A DNA stretch of 64,000 nt from Elusimicrobia bacterium GWA2_62_23 (GTDB lineage: Bacteria; Elusimicrobiota; Elusimicrobia; Elusimicrobiales; UBA9959), in NCBI GenBank assembly GCA_001799635.1, contig MGTV01000007.1, positions 1 to 64,000 on the forward strand, written 5' to 3'. Position numbers and translations under genes: made by a program. Position 1 is the stretch's first letter. Each line of letters starts with the position of its first letter. Positions 23,954-33,750 of this stretch are shown here, in pieces. Under the pieces are notes generated by a model, which saw only the letters and a program-made list of their open reading frames with translations, was not told where the DNA came from and did not search any database.

Positions 23954-24945
23954 GCCCGCTGTTCACGGTCATCATCCCGGCCTACAACCGCGCCGACCTG
24001 CTGCGCCTGACGCTCAAAAGCCTGGACGCGCAGACCTTCCGGGATTACGAGGCCTTCATCCTGGACGACGGGTCCACCGACGCCACGCCGGAAGTGTTCA
24101 AGGAGTTCGCCGGGCGCCCCGGCTGGAACTTCGTCCGTTTCGAGGCGAACCGCCGCCAGGGCGGCTGCCGCAATTACGCCATGGAGCGCGCCGCCGGCGA
24201 CTACGTCACTTTCCTGGACGCGGACGACCTCTGGCTGCCCCGGCGCCTGGAGAAGTTCGCGGAGCTCATAGCGCGCAACCCGGCCGCCGGCTTCGTCTTC
24301 TCCAACGGCTACATCCTGCGCGAAGGGCGCCTCACCGGCAAATTCTTCGACGAGGGCCGCGCCGTCCCGCGCGGCAAGCTCCCCCCTTACATGGCCATTT
24401 CCGACAAGTGGCTGCCCTACGTGACCACCAACGTGGCCTTCAAGCGGACCGTCCTGGAAAAGACGGGCCCCTTCCGCCAGGACCTCAGCCATCTGGAGGA
24501 CATGGAACTTTATGTGAAGATACTGCGGGACTGGGAGGCCGACTTCATAGCCGAACCGCTATCGGTCTACCGCATACACTCGCTCACCTCCAACCCGGCC
24601 AGCCTCACCCTAAAATGGGACGACGGCGTGGCGGATTTCCGCGAAGCCCTGAAGACCGCGGCCCCCGACCCGGCCGCCCGGCGGGAGCTGGAGGACTACG
24701 TCTATCTGAAGCAGGCGGAGGTCTACCTGAAGAACCTGCAGCCCGGCAAGGCCAGGGAGTATCTCAGGCTCGCGCATTCGCGCGGCCCCGCGTGGCTGAA
24801 GCTTTTCGCGGGCTCGCTGCTGCCCGCCTCCTCGCTGGCCCTCCTGCGCGGCCTCTACGCCCTCAAAAGAAAAGCGGCGCCCTCGTCGGACGCCGCCATG
24901 GCCGAGGCCGAAGCCTGGGTCAAAGAACTGGAAAATCCCCGCTAA
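23950..24945 (+). CDS. Family 2 glycosyltransferase
   Basis: This 331-aa GT-A enzyme has VIIPAYNRADLL, LDDGSTDATPE and the metal motif DADD in FLDADDLWLPRRL. The later HLEDMELYVKILR segment contains the catalytic-base ED typical of the family. The helical C-terminal part contains a possible TPR-like region. It is the last gene of the polysaccharide operon and ends directly against the stop of the convergent deacetylase gene. Donor and acceptor are unknown. Confidence 0.9.
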   Translation: MSPLFTVIIPAYNRADLLRLTLKSLDAQTFRDYEAFILDDGSTDATPEVFKEFAGRPGWNFVRFEANRRQGGCRNYAMERAAGDYVTFLDADDLWLPRRLEKFAELIARNPAAGFVFSNGYILREGRLTGKFFDEGRAVPRGKLPPYMAISDKWLPYVTTNVAFKRTVLEKTGPFRQDLSHLEDMELYVKILRDWEADFIAEPLSVYRIHSLTSNPASLTLKWDDGVADFREALKTAAPDPAARRELEDYVYLKQAEVYLKNLQPGKAREYLRLAHSRGPAWLKLFAGSLLPASSLALLRGLYALKRKAAPSSDAAMAEAEAWVKELENPR

Positions 24946-26073
24946 CTATTCCCCTCTGTAAGCTTTCACTATCCGCTCGGGCGACACCACTTTATAGCCG
25001 TTCTCGGCCAGCCACTTCACGAGCCGCTTGGAAGCGGTGCGGCTCTGCGCGTGAATGTCGTGCATCAGCACTATGCCCTTGCCCCGCTGCTGTATCATGG
25101 AAACGGTCTTATTAAAGAGCGCATCCGGGTCCTTGGTTGACCAGTCCAGGGTATCTATGGTCCAGCCGACGGGGATCAGGCCCAGCTCGGAATCGGCGGC
25201 CTTCAGCTGTTCCACCGTGATTATGCCGTAAGGCGGCCTGAAGAACTTGACCGGGGCGCCGGTGGTCTCCCAGATGGCCCCTTTCACGCCGCCTATCTGC
25301 CTGCTGGCCTCCTCGGTGGACATGGCCGTGAAAGGCTTGTCCCCGGCGGCCGCGTGGTTATAGCCGTGCACCGCCACGGAGTGGCCGTCGGCCGCTTCGG
25401 CCTTTATGCGGGCCTTGCCGGTCTCGCCGGCGATGTTGCGGCCGAGCACGAAGAAAATGGAGGGAGCGTTGCCTTCCTTCATCGCCGCGGAGACCTCCTC
25501 GGTCAGCGCGCCGGGACCGTCGTCGAAAGTGAGGATGACCTCGCCCTTGGCGAGGAAGCCGTCGTACTGCACCAGGAAAGGCACGTTGTTCTTGACGTAA
25601 TTGATCTGGCAGTAGCCAGGCTTCACGGGCACGCCGCGCGTGGCTTCGCGGCCCTCCGGGGGGGCGTAGAAGCCGAAAGCGTCGTTGAGCTCGCTGAGCA
25701 CGCTCCAGGAAACCGGCGAGGCCTTGCGGCGGGCGGTGAGATGGTTAAGGGTTTCGCGCGAAACGCCGGCCTCGCGGGACAGGCGGCCGCCCATTTCCTC
25801 CACCCTGCCGCGCAGGTACTGGCCGGCGGCGGCGGCCTCCAGGAAGGCCGGGCTGCCCTGCGGCGACACGAAGGCGATCTCGGAATAGGTCTTGAGGGCG
25901 GAATAGTAGTCGAAATAGTCGGCCAGCAGCGCGTTCTGGTCCCGCGCGGGGGGCGGCACGGCCGGCACCTCTACGGAGGCGGGCTCCTGCGGCAGGCGCA
26001 GGTCGGAAGCGTTGGCGGCGGAAAACGGGAGCAACGAGAACAGGCAGGCGAGCGAAAGGTTGATCTTTTTCAT
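24946..26073 (-). CDS. Secreted polysaccharide deacetylase (NodB domain)
   Basis: The 375-aa protein has a Sec signal peptide (about 1-22), a helical N-terminal region of about 140 residues, and a C-terminal NodB domain. The catalytic and metal residues are present: TFDDGP with D184/D185, H236-x3-H240, a RPPYG loop, and LMHDIH near the end. It is a CE4 carbohydrate esterase that probably removes N-acetyl groups from peptidoglycan or from the glycan made next door. AAGGAG precedes the ATG. It is convergent with the polysaccharide operon with no gap. Confidence 0.9.
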   Translation of the reverse strand: MKKINLSLACLFSLLPFSAANASDLRLPQEPASVEVPAVPPPARDQNALLADYFDYYSALKTYSEIAFVSPQGSPAFLEAAAAGQYLRGRVEEMGGRLSREAGVSRETLNHLTARRKASPVSWSVLSELNDAFGFYAPPEGREATRGVPVKPGYCQINYVKNNVPFLVQYDGFLAKGEVILTFDDGPGALTEEVSAAMKEGNAPSIFFVLGRNIAGETGKARIKAEAADGHSVAVHGYNHAAAGDKPFTAMSTEEASRQIGGVKGAIWETTGAPVKFFRPPYGIITVEQLKAADSELGLIPVGWTIDTLDWSTKDPDALFNKTVSMIQQRGKGIVLMHDIHAQSRTASKRLVKWLAENGYKVVSPERIVKAYRGE

Positions 26074-26184
26074 TAGCGGCTCCTTGATACTTATATTATG
26101 CCGCTAATTTAAGGGGCCCAGTAGAGCCGAAAGGGCAGGAAGAGGTTGTTTTTAGGCCCAGGCCGGAATGGGCCGACAGGGAAA
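26074..26184. other. Short intergenic region with one hairpin
   Basis: A 6-bp stem GGCCCA/TGGGCC lies at about 26154-26174 next to a T run on the plus strand. It is not placed as a normal terminator for either neighbour. There is no sign of YbbR-domain coding sequence in any frame, so the small gene upstream is not simply a frameshifted CdaR. Confidence 0.5.
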
Positions 26185-26283
26185 TCAGATATTGCTGGTG
26201 ATGAAATACCAGATCAGCAGCGCTATGATGAGCGAGAGCAGCTTTATCTGCCAGTTGCGGGTGAAGAGTTCCTGTATGTTCAT
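26185..26283 (-). CDS. 32-aa membrane peptide resembling the CdaR N-terminal anchor
   Basis: The ATG at 26283 overlaps the CdaA stop (ATGA). The peptide starts MNIQELFTRNWQIKLLSLII and ends after one hydrophobic helix and a few polar residues. The NW-x-x-KLLSL start followed by a single membrane helix with a W-Y-F end is how CdaR (YbbR), the usual partner of CdaA, begins. Here a stop codon follows at residue 33 and no YbbR repeats follow in any frame. It may be a stripped-down regulator of the diadenylate cyclase or a relic. Confidence 0.65.
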   Translation of the reverse strand: MNIQELFTRNWQIKLLSLIIALLIWYFITSNI

Positions 26284-27116
26284 GCTTTAGGGGGCTGCTG
26301 GGGCGGGGTCTGGGGCTGCGCGGCCGGGGCCGGGGCGGCTTCGGGGCGGCTGGCCTTGCGCAGCAGGGTCTTCTCCGCCTTGGAGCGGTAGAGCTGGTAG
26401 AGCATGGCCTCGAGGTCTTTCGGGTCCACGTTCTGCTGCAATTTCCCGTTGCGGGCCAGCGAGAGGGTGCCGGTCTCCTCGGAGACTATGACGATGATGG
26501 CGTCGGCGGCCTCGCTGAGGCCCAGGGCCGCGCGGTGGCGCATGCCAAGGATCTTGGAGAGTTCCTGCTGCTCGGTCAGCGGCAGGATGCAGCCGGCGGC
26601 CACCAGGCGGTTATTGGCTATCACGGCGGCTCCGTCGTGCAGCAGGGTGTTCTCGTGAAAAACGGTAAGCAGCAGTTCCTTGGAGACCGCGCCGTTTATG
26701 CTCACGCCGGTCTCCACGATGTCGCGCAGGGCCATGTCCTGTTCGAGCACTATCAGCATGCCCATCTTCTCGGCCATGGCCGAACGCACGCCTTCCATCA
26801 TCTCTCCGATAAAGCGGTACTCCTGGGAAACCATCACGCGGCCCAGCGGGTTGGAGCCGATGTTGGCCAGGGCGAAGCGGATCTCCGGCTGGAAGACCAC
26901 GATGAGCAGCAGGATGCCGGCCAGCCAGAACTGCTGCATCAGCCACACGGTGGCGGCCAGGTGCAGCGCCTGGGCAATGGCGGTAATGACGGCGAGGATG
27001 AACACGCCCCAGATGACCTGCATGGCGCGCGTGCCCTTGAGCAGCAGGATCAGCCTGTAGACGATGTAATAGACGGCCAGTATGTCGGCCAGGTCACGTA
27101 TGTATTTGAGGTACAA
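26280..27116 (-). CDS. cdaA: Diadenylate cyclase CdaA
   Basis: This 278-aa enzyme has three N-terminal membrane helices (about 12-75) and a DAC domain with D161-G162-A163 and R193-H194-R195, the residues that bind and join two ATP into cyclic di-AMP. A Pro/Ala/Gln-rich tail of about 25 residues ends the protein. The start appears to be TTG at 27116, just after GGGGGAG. It follows ftsH by 15 nt. The family usually regulates turgor, potassium uptake and cell wall balance. The gene order cdaA then cdaR-like peptide is as expected. Confidence 0.93.
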   Translation of the reverse strand: MYLKYIRDLADILAVYYIVYRLILLLKGTRAMQVIWGVFILAVITAIAQALHLAATVWLMQQFWLAGILLLIVVFQPEIRFALANIGSNPLGRVMVSQEYRFIGEMMEGVRSAMAEKMGMLIVLEQDMALRDIVETGVSINGAVSKELLLTVFHENTLLHDGAAVIANNRLVAAGCILPLTEQQELSKILGMRHRAALGLSEAADAIIVIVSEETGTLSLARNGKLQQNVDPKDLEAMLYQLYRSKAEKTLLRKASRPEAAPAPAAQPQTPPQQPPKA

Positions 27117-27131
27117 TTCTCCCCCGTCTTT

Positions 27132-28948
<1,817 letters not shown>

Positions 28949-28949
<1 letters not shown>

Positions 28950-29491
28950 TATTTCTTCCCTTCGATGATGTCTTCGCGCAGGACTCCGACGTAAGGGAGG
29001 CTGCGGTAGATCCCGTTATAATCCAGGCCGTAGCCCACCACGAACTTGTCCGGGATGGTAAAGCCGGTGTATTTTATGGGCACCTGGGCCCGGCGGCGGC
29101 TGGGCTTGTCCAGCAGCGTGCAGACTTCCAGGGACTTCGGCCCGCGCGTCCCCAGGTTCTTGAGCATATACTGCATGGTAAGGCCCGAGTCCACTATATC
29201 TTCCACTATCAGCACGTCGCTGCCCTCTATGCTCTCCTTGAGGTCCAGCAGGATGCGCACCACTCCGGTGGAACGGGCCCCCGAGTAGGAGGACAGCATC
29301 ATAAAATCCAGGCGCACGTCGGTGCTGATGTGCCGGGCCAGGTCCGTCAGGAAGAAGACGCTGCCTTTCAGCACGCCCACCAGGGTAAGGCAGCGGCCGG
29401 CGTAGTCCGCCGAGATCCGCTCCCCCAGCTTTTTAACGCCGGCGGCCAGCTCGCCCTGGGAGATCAGGATCTCCTGAAGGTCCTTGTGCAT
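28949..29491 (-). CDS. hpt: Hypoxanthine phosphoribosyltransferase
   Basis: This 180-aa purine salvage enzyme converts hypoxanthine or guanine plus PRPP to the nucleotide. The PRPP loop VLIVEDIVDSGLTM (about 94-107) and the later KFVVGYGLDYN segment are diagnostic. It is translationally linked to ftsH. An AT-rich stretch with a TAAAATATACC run just before the start probably contains its promoter, with little room for a leader. Confidence 0.95.
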
Positions 29492-29524
29492 AGGTATATT
29501 TTAGATTTTTTAGCGGCTTTTGCC

Positions 29525-29562
29525 TATGAAAAAGAAAAGGCCGGGGCCTTTCGGCCCCGGCC
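29525..29562 (-). terminator. Terminator of the phospholipase D-like gene
   Basis: On the minus strand GGCCGGGGCC and GGCCCCGGCC form a 10-bp stem with a GAAA tetraloop, followed by TTTTCTTTTT. It lies 19 nt after the stop of the upstream gene and separates it from hpt. Confidence 0.9.
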
Positions 29563-29581
29563 CTTCCTGGCGGGCAGGCGC

Positions 29582-31162
29582 TTACTTCTGCAGGGGGATC
29601 CTCACGCCGGGGGTGGCCGGGCGGCCGAGCTGCGCGTAGAAGTACTGGGAAACCACGGAGGACAGCCAGCCGGGCTTCTGGCCCAGGTCCGCGGAGCTCT
29701 TCACCTTGCGGGCGTTCTTTATGTCGTTGGCGAAGGCCGCGTCCAGCTGCGCCACGGCGCCGCGGTCCAGCACGTTCACGTTCACTTCGGTATCGTAGCG
29801 CTCGCCGCGGGGGTGCAGGTTATAGGAGCCGATGTCGGCGAACAGGCCGTCCACGGTCATGAACTTGGAGTGCACGGTGTCGCCGGGGGAGCGGAAGCCG
29901 TTGTAGAGGTAGATGTTGGCGCCGGCTTCGGCCAGGGGGATCAGGCACTTGTACATGCCGTCCACTATCACCAGGCCCTCGGGGTCGATGCTCTCTTTGG
30001 AGTTGGTCAGGATGTTCACTTCCACGCCGCGGGCGCGGGCGTCGAGCACGGCCTGGGTCACCACGGGCAGGGACACGAAGTAGGCGTTCTCGATGTTGAT
30101 GCGGGTGGTAGCGGCGTACATGGCCTTGATGATGCTCACGAGGATGTTGGAATCGTTCGGGGGGTTCTGCATGACGGTGGCCACGCGGGCGCTGCCGCCT
30201 TCGAAGGACATCCCGGTGACGGGGGCGCCTATGGTCCGGAGGCCCTCTTTGGCGGCCTTGGCGTTCCACACGTCCACGAGCAGCTTGCGGGCGGAGAGCA
30301 CGGCCGGGCCGGAATAGACCACGTCGGTGTCGCGCCACAGGATGGTGCCGCCCTTATGGGAGTACACATCGCCGAAATTCATGCCGCCGGCTACCGCGTA
30401 CTGGTCGTCGGCTATCATCACCTTCACGTGCCAGATGTCGTTGGCGCGGTCCTCGGTGTGGGCCAGGATCTCTATCCCGGCGTCCTTCATCATTTTAACG
30501 ACTTTCTTGCCGTGGCCGGCCAGGATCTTCTTGTCCAGTATGATCTTAACGTCCACGCCTTCTTTCTTCTTGGCTATGAGCATCTGGGCGGCCTGGTAGC
30601 CGGTGGTGTCGTCGTAGAAGGCCCAGCTGGAGATCAGCAGGCTCTTCTTGGCGCTGCGGATCAGGGCGTCCTTCACCTCGAAGGAGGCGGGGCCGTTGAT
30701 AAGAAAGCGGGCGGAGTTGCCGGAATAGAAGCGGCCGTTGGTGGCCTGCTCGTACTCGCGGATGAAGCCCTCATCGCTGAACAGCGAGGGCTGGCCGGCC
30801 TTGCGGGCGGGATAAGCGGCGGACTTGGCCAGCTTCATCACGCGGTCGGAGATGGCTTCGAAAGTAGGGGTATTGGTCCACGGCACATTGTCGTTGATCT
30901 GGGCGCCCAGGGCGTACCAGACGGTGACGGCCGTGCCGGAGTAGGACACGGGCTCGGCGCCGGCGAATTCCTGGGGCACGGCAGGTTTGACGGCCTTGGG
31001 GTCGGGTATGGGAGAAGCTTTGACGGAGTTGAGGTCTATGCCTAAGGCGGCGGCTTCGGCCCCGAGGCTCTCCAGGGCGGTGCCGCTGTACTGGGCGGCG
31101 GAGAACCCGGGGAGAACGGCGCAGGAAACCAGGATCGCGAGAGCAAGTTTTTTGTTCGTCAT
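29582..31162 (-). CDS. Secreted phospholipase D-like protein with two HKD motifs
   Basis: The 526-aa product has a Sec signal peptide (about 1-23) and two PLD catalytic motifs, H245-x-K247-x4-D252 and H431-x-K433-x4-D438, each followed by the usual G-x-x-N segment (GGMNFGD, GSYNLHP). Two motifs in one chain are enough for an active site. The family includes cardiolipin synthases, but the cleavable signal and lack of membrane helices suggest a periplasmic or secreted phospholipase or transphosphatidylase. A TATACT lies only 6 nt before the ATG. Confidence 0.88.
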   Translation of the reverse strand: MTNKKLALAILVSCAVLPGFSAAQYSGTALESLGAEAAALGIDLNSVKASPIPDPKAVKPAVPQEFAGAEPVSYSGTAVTVWYALGAQINDNVPWTNTPTFEAISDRVMKLAKSAAYPARKAGQPSLFSDEGFIREYEQATNGRFYSGNSARFLINGPASFEVKDALIRSAKKSLLISSWAFYDDTTGYQAAQMLIAKKKEGVDVKIILDKKILAGHGKKVVKMMKDAGIEILAHTEDRANDIWHVKVMIADDQYAVAGGMNFGDVYSHKGGTILWRDTDVVYSGPAVLSARKLLVDVWNAKAAKEGLRTIGAPVTGMSFEGGSARVATVMQNPPNDSNILVSIIKAMYAATTRINIENAYFVSLPVVTQAVLDARARGVEVNILTNSKESIDPEGLVIVDGMYKCLIPLAEAGANIYLYNGFRSPGDTVHSKFMTVDGLFADIGSYNLHPRGERYDTEVNVNVLDRGAVAQLDAAFANDIKNARKVKSSADLGQKPGWLSSVVSQYFYAQLGRPATPGVRIPLQK

Positions 31163-31168
31163 GCCTAT

Positions 31169-31174
31169 AGTATA
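31169..31174 (-). promoter_or_regulatory. Putative -10 element touching the PLD-like start codon
   Basis: TATACT on the minus strand ends 6 nt from the ATG at 31162. Transcription from it would start at or next to the A of the start codon. No ribosome-binding site is present. Confidence 0.45.
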
Positions 31175-31221
31175 CGGCCTGGACGGCTTTTCTTAAAGGG
31201 CCGTAAAGGCCAGAAAGGCCC

Positions 31222-31251
31222 AAAAAAGGGCCCAGTAAAATCTGGGCCCTT
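31222..31251 (-). terminator. Terminator of the queC-queE-zinc ribbon operon
   Basis: A perfect 10-bp inverted repeat (AAGGGCCCAG at 31226-31235, CTGGGCCCTT at 31242-31251) is followed by TTTTTT on the minus strand. It ends the minus transcript of the small zinc-ribbon gene. Confidence 0.88.
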
Positions 31252-31358
31252 GGGGCAAAATTAAGTGGGGTCCCGCTATGTACCCGCGCGCGCCCGGGCG
31301 CTAAAACGCGTTCCCGCCTTAATTATAATTATCTATATTATAGCGCCCCCCCTTATAA

Positions 31359-31667
31359 TTAATCCAGATCCCACGGGTTTTCGGGTCTTGAGGTATCCCC
31401 GGACTCCTCAATGCGCTTCTTTTCGGCCTCGAACTTGGCCTCCAGCTCCTTCTTTTTCTCCTCCATGGACTTGCCGGCGTTGGAGAAATAGTCGTCCAGG
31501 CGGCTCTTGTCGGCCTGCAGCTTCTTCATGGCTTCCTGCATCAGGTCGCCGCCCGGCTGTTTGGGCTGCGGCTTATCCCAGTGCTTGAGCACCTTGCCGG
31601 TCTTGCGGTCCACCTCTATGCGCGCCTTGCAGCAAGGGCAATCGATAAGAAAAGTTCCTTCGCTCAT
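31359..31667 (-). CDS. Small zinc-ribbon/coiled-coil protein
   Basis: This 102-aa protein begins with a cysteine knuckle (C10-P-C12-C13) in a short beta-ribbon-like segment, IEVDRKTGKVL, and continues as a charged, Lys/Glu-rich helix of about 60 residues that is probably a coiled coil. Similar uncharacterised proteins exist in several Gram-negative phyla, but I do not know a function. It starts 8 nt after the queE stop and may be co-transcribed with the 7-deazaguanine genes. Confidence 0.7.
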   Translation of the reverse strand: MSEGTFLIDCPCCKARIEVDRKTGKVLKHWDKPQPKQPGGDLMQEAMKKLQADKSRLDDYFSNAGKSMEEKKKELEAKFEAEKKRIEESGDTSRPENPWDLD

Positions 31668-31675
31668 ATCCCCTC

Positions 31676-32377
31676 CTACTTCACTCCCCAGATCGGGTGC
31701 TGCTGAGGCAGCACTTTTACCCGCGTCAATTTTTCGGCGGCCAGGCAGCAGGCTTCACGCACGAACCGCGCGGAAGGCGGCCTGGCGCCGGCGCCCCTGG
31801 TGGCCGGCTGGATGAAGAACGGTACTCCCGGACCGGCCGCGGAGGCCAGCGCTACCGCCTTCTTCAGGTCTGCCAGCGTGGTGGCCGAAGTCACAACGGC
31901 TTTTATGAAAGTTTTGCCTGGGGCCACGGCCAAAAATTTTTTATGCTCGGCCCAGCGCCCTTTCTGCCCGGTAGAGGACGGCAGCTTGAGGTCCATCGCT
32001 ATCACGTCGGCCAGCGCGGCCACCTTCGCCAGCTCGGCGGGCAGCGTGCCGTTGGTCTCCAGGTGGATACACAGACCGGCTTTCTTCAGCCTGGGAGCGA
32101 GCGCCTTTATGAAGCGCCAGCGCAGCAGCGGTTCCCCGCCGGTCAGCGACACGTCCTTGGCCTTCTTCGCCCTGGCAAGTTTAATGACCGCGGCGGCCGC
32201 GGCGGGCGCGTCCAGTTCCCGGGCCCCGGCCTGGTCCAGCGCGGCGGGCTCGTCGCAGTAGCCGCAGCGCAGGTTGCAGCCGGCGAAGCGCAGGAACACC
32301 TGGCGCTGGCCCAGGTACAGGCCCTCGCCCTGCAGCGAGCAGAAGATCTCGGCTACCGGCGCGATGTTCTTTTTCAT
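31676..32377 (-). CDS. queE: 7-carboxy-7-deazaguanine synthase
   Basis: The 233-aa radical SAM enzyme has C34-x3-C38-x2-C41 in AGCNLRCGYCD and the SLQGEG substrate segment near residue 15, both characteristic of QueE. It converts CPH4 to 7-carboxy-7-deazaguanine in queuosine and archaeosine-type nucleobase synthesis. It lies 3 nt after queC, which uses its product. QueD and QueF are not in the window. Confidence 0.93.
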   Translation of the reverse strand: MKKNIAPVAEIFCSLQGEGLYLGQRQVFLRFAGCNLRCGYCDEPAALDQAGARELDAPAAAAAVIKLARAKKAKDVSLTGGEPLLRWRFIKALAPRLKKAGLCIHLETNGTLPAELAKVAALADVIAMDLKLPSSTGQKGRWAEHKKFLAVAPGKTFIKAVVTSATTLADLKKAVALASAAGPGVPFFIQPATRGAGARPPSARFVREACCLAAEKLTRVKVLPQQHPIWGVK

Positions 32378-32380
32378 GAT

Positions 32381-33055
32381 CTAAAGGGCCGGGTCTTCTA
32401 ACCCGGCGTCGGCGAAACCTTTGGCGCGCAGCTTGCAGGAATCGCAATGCCCGCAGGGCTTCCTGCCGCCGCTATAGCAGGACCAGGTGAGCGCCAGCGG
32501 CGCGCCCAGCTTCACGCCAAGGCGCGCGATGCCGGCCTTACTGAGCTTTATCAGCGGGGTCAGGATCTTTATGGGCCGGCCGTTGGCGCCGCGGCGCGTG
32601 CCGAAAGCGGCCGCCTTCTGCAGCGCCCGGTAGAACTCGGGGCGGCAGTCGGGGTAGCCGGAGTAGTCCACCACATTGGGCCCCAGCACTATGGCGTCCG
32701 CGCCCTCGGCGTCGGCCAGCGAAAAACCCACCGAGGCGAAAACGAGGTTGCGGCCGGGCACGTAGGTGGAGGGGATGTCGCCCTTGCGGCCTATCTTCGA
32801 AAGCTTCACGTCGGGCAGTTTGAGCTTCTTGTTCACCAGGGAGCAGGTTTCGAACCAGGGGAAAGCCAGTTTTATCTCATGGAGCTTCACGCCGAGGCGG
32901 CGGGCGATGGCCCGGGCGGCGGCGTTCTCCCGGTCGTGGCGCTGGCCGTAATCGAAAGAGACGGCCAGGCACTCGTAGCCTTTTTTCAGCGCCCAGCAAA
33001 GGGCGGTGGTGGAATCCAGCCCGCCGGAGAACAGCACCACGGCTTTCTTTTTCAT
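32381..33055 (-). CDS. queC: 7-cyano-7-deazaguanine synthase
   Basis: This 224-aa PP-loop ATPase has FSGGLDSTT (about 9-17) and a C-terminal zinc site made by the cysteines in CYSGGRKPCGHCDSC. It turns 7-carboxy-7-deazaguanine into preQ0 using ATP and ammonia. Its start overlaps the stop of the ComB-like gene by 4 nt. Length and motifs are normal for the family. Confidence 0.95.
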   Translation of the reverse strand: MKKKAVVLFSGGLDSTTALCWALKKGYECLAVSFDYGQRHDRENAAARAIARRLGVKLHEIKLAFPWFETCSLVNKKLKLPDVKLSKIGRKGDIPSTYVPGRNLVFASVGFSLADAEGADAIVLGPNVVDYSGYPDCRPEFYRALQKAAAFGTRRGANGRPIKILTPLIKLSKAGIARLGVKLGAPLALTWSCYSGGRKPCGHCDSCKLRAKGFADAGLEDPAL

Positions 33056-33750
33056 GCGGCGTTCTCCACTATGCCGGCCCCGGCCTTGAACTTTATGCGC
33101 GGCACGGCCTTGAGGTGCCCCTTCTTCAGCACCAGCTCCATGTCGCGCTTGCCGGTCTCGGGCCGGAAGGCCATGAAGTCCAGCACGCGGCCGCTGGCGT
33201 GGATCTCGCCGAGGGCGGCCTCGAAGGAGTCGCGTCCCTCCAGCTCGTCCACCAGGGCCCGGGCGCAGATCATGTCCTCCACGTGCCTGGCGTCGTAGAA
33301 CAGGCAGGCGGGCACTATCAGGGTGGGCTTGGGGTCCTTGCGGCAGTAGGCCGCCAGCGCGGGGAAATTGGCGAAGCAGGCCACCAGGATCTCGTCGGCC
33401 AGCAGCAGCGAGGCCGCGGCGGGCGAGCCGGAGTTGGTCACGGACAGGGCGGGGCGCGCCGGGTCGGAATCGAACAGGGCGGTGTACGGGGAATTATCGT
33501 AATGCTCCGCCTCCAGGTCCATCTCGGAGAAGAGGTCGGAGCCGGCGGCCTGGCGCCGGGCGGACAGGGCCAGGGCCGGCGTGGCGTAAACGCGCACGTC
33601 CTTGCGGCCGCTTTCCACGAGGGCGCAGATGGTATTGGAGAACCTGAACAGGTCTATGACTATGCCGCGGCCGCGCCAGGTCCGGGCTTCGGCCTGGTCG
33701 AGGGCGATGCGGAGCTCACTTCGCGGCGGGAGTTGAGGTTGAGACGACAT
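33052..33750 (-). CDS. ComB-like 2-phosphosulfolactate phosphatase family protein
   Basis: The 232-aa protein matches the ComB family in IVIDLFRFSNTI (metal-binding Asp near residue 33), TNSGSPA and EDMICARALVDEL. Characterised ComB enzymes dephosphorylate 2-phosphosulfolactate in coenzyme M synthesis, but most bacterial members have no known substrate. No other coenzyme M gene is present. The start overlaps the upstream lipoprotein gene by 35 nt and lacks a clear ribosome site, so a slightly different start is possible. It overlaps queC by 4 nt. Confidence 0.78.
   Translation of the reverse strand: MSSQPQLPPRSELRIALDQAEARTWRGRGIVIDLFRFSNTICALVESGRKDVRVYATPALALSARRQAAGSDLFSEMDLEAEHYDNSPYTALFDSDPARPALSVTNSGSPAAASLLLADEILVACFANFPALAAYCRKDPKPTLIVPACLFYDARHVEDMICARALVDELEGRDSFEAALGEIHASGRVLDFMAFRPETGKRDMELVLKKGHLKAVPRIKFKAGAGIVENAA

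Noticed and set aside
26146-26391. A small plus-strand ORF opposite cdaA
   Set aside because: It overlaps the cdaA tail and the 32-aa peptide on the other strand and has no plausible start signal or domain.
32940-33060. preQ1 riboswitch before queC
   Set aside because: queC begins inside the upstream ComB-like gene by a 4-nt overlap, leaving no leader for a riboswitch.
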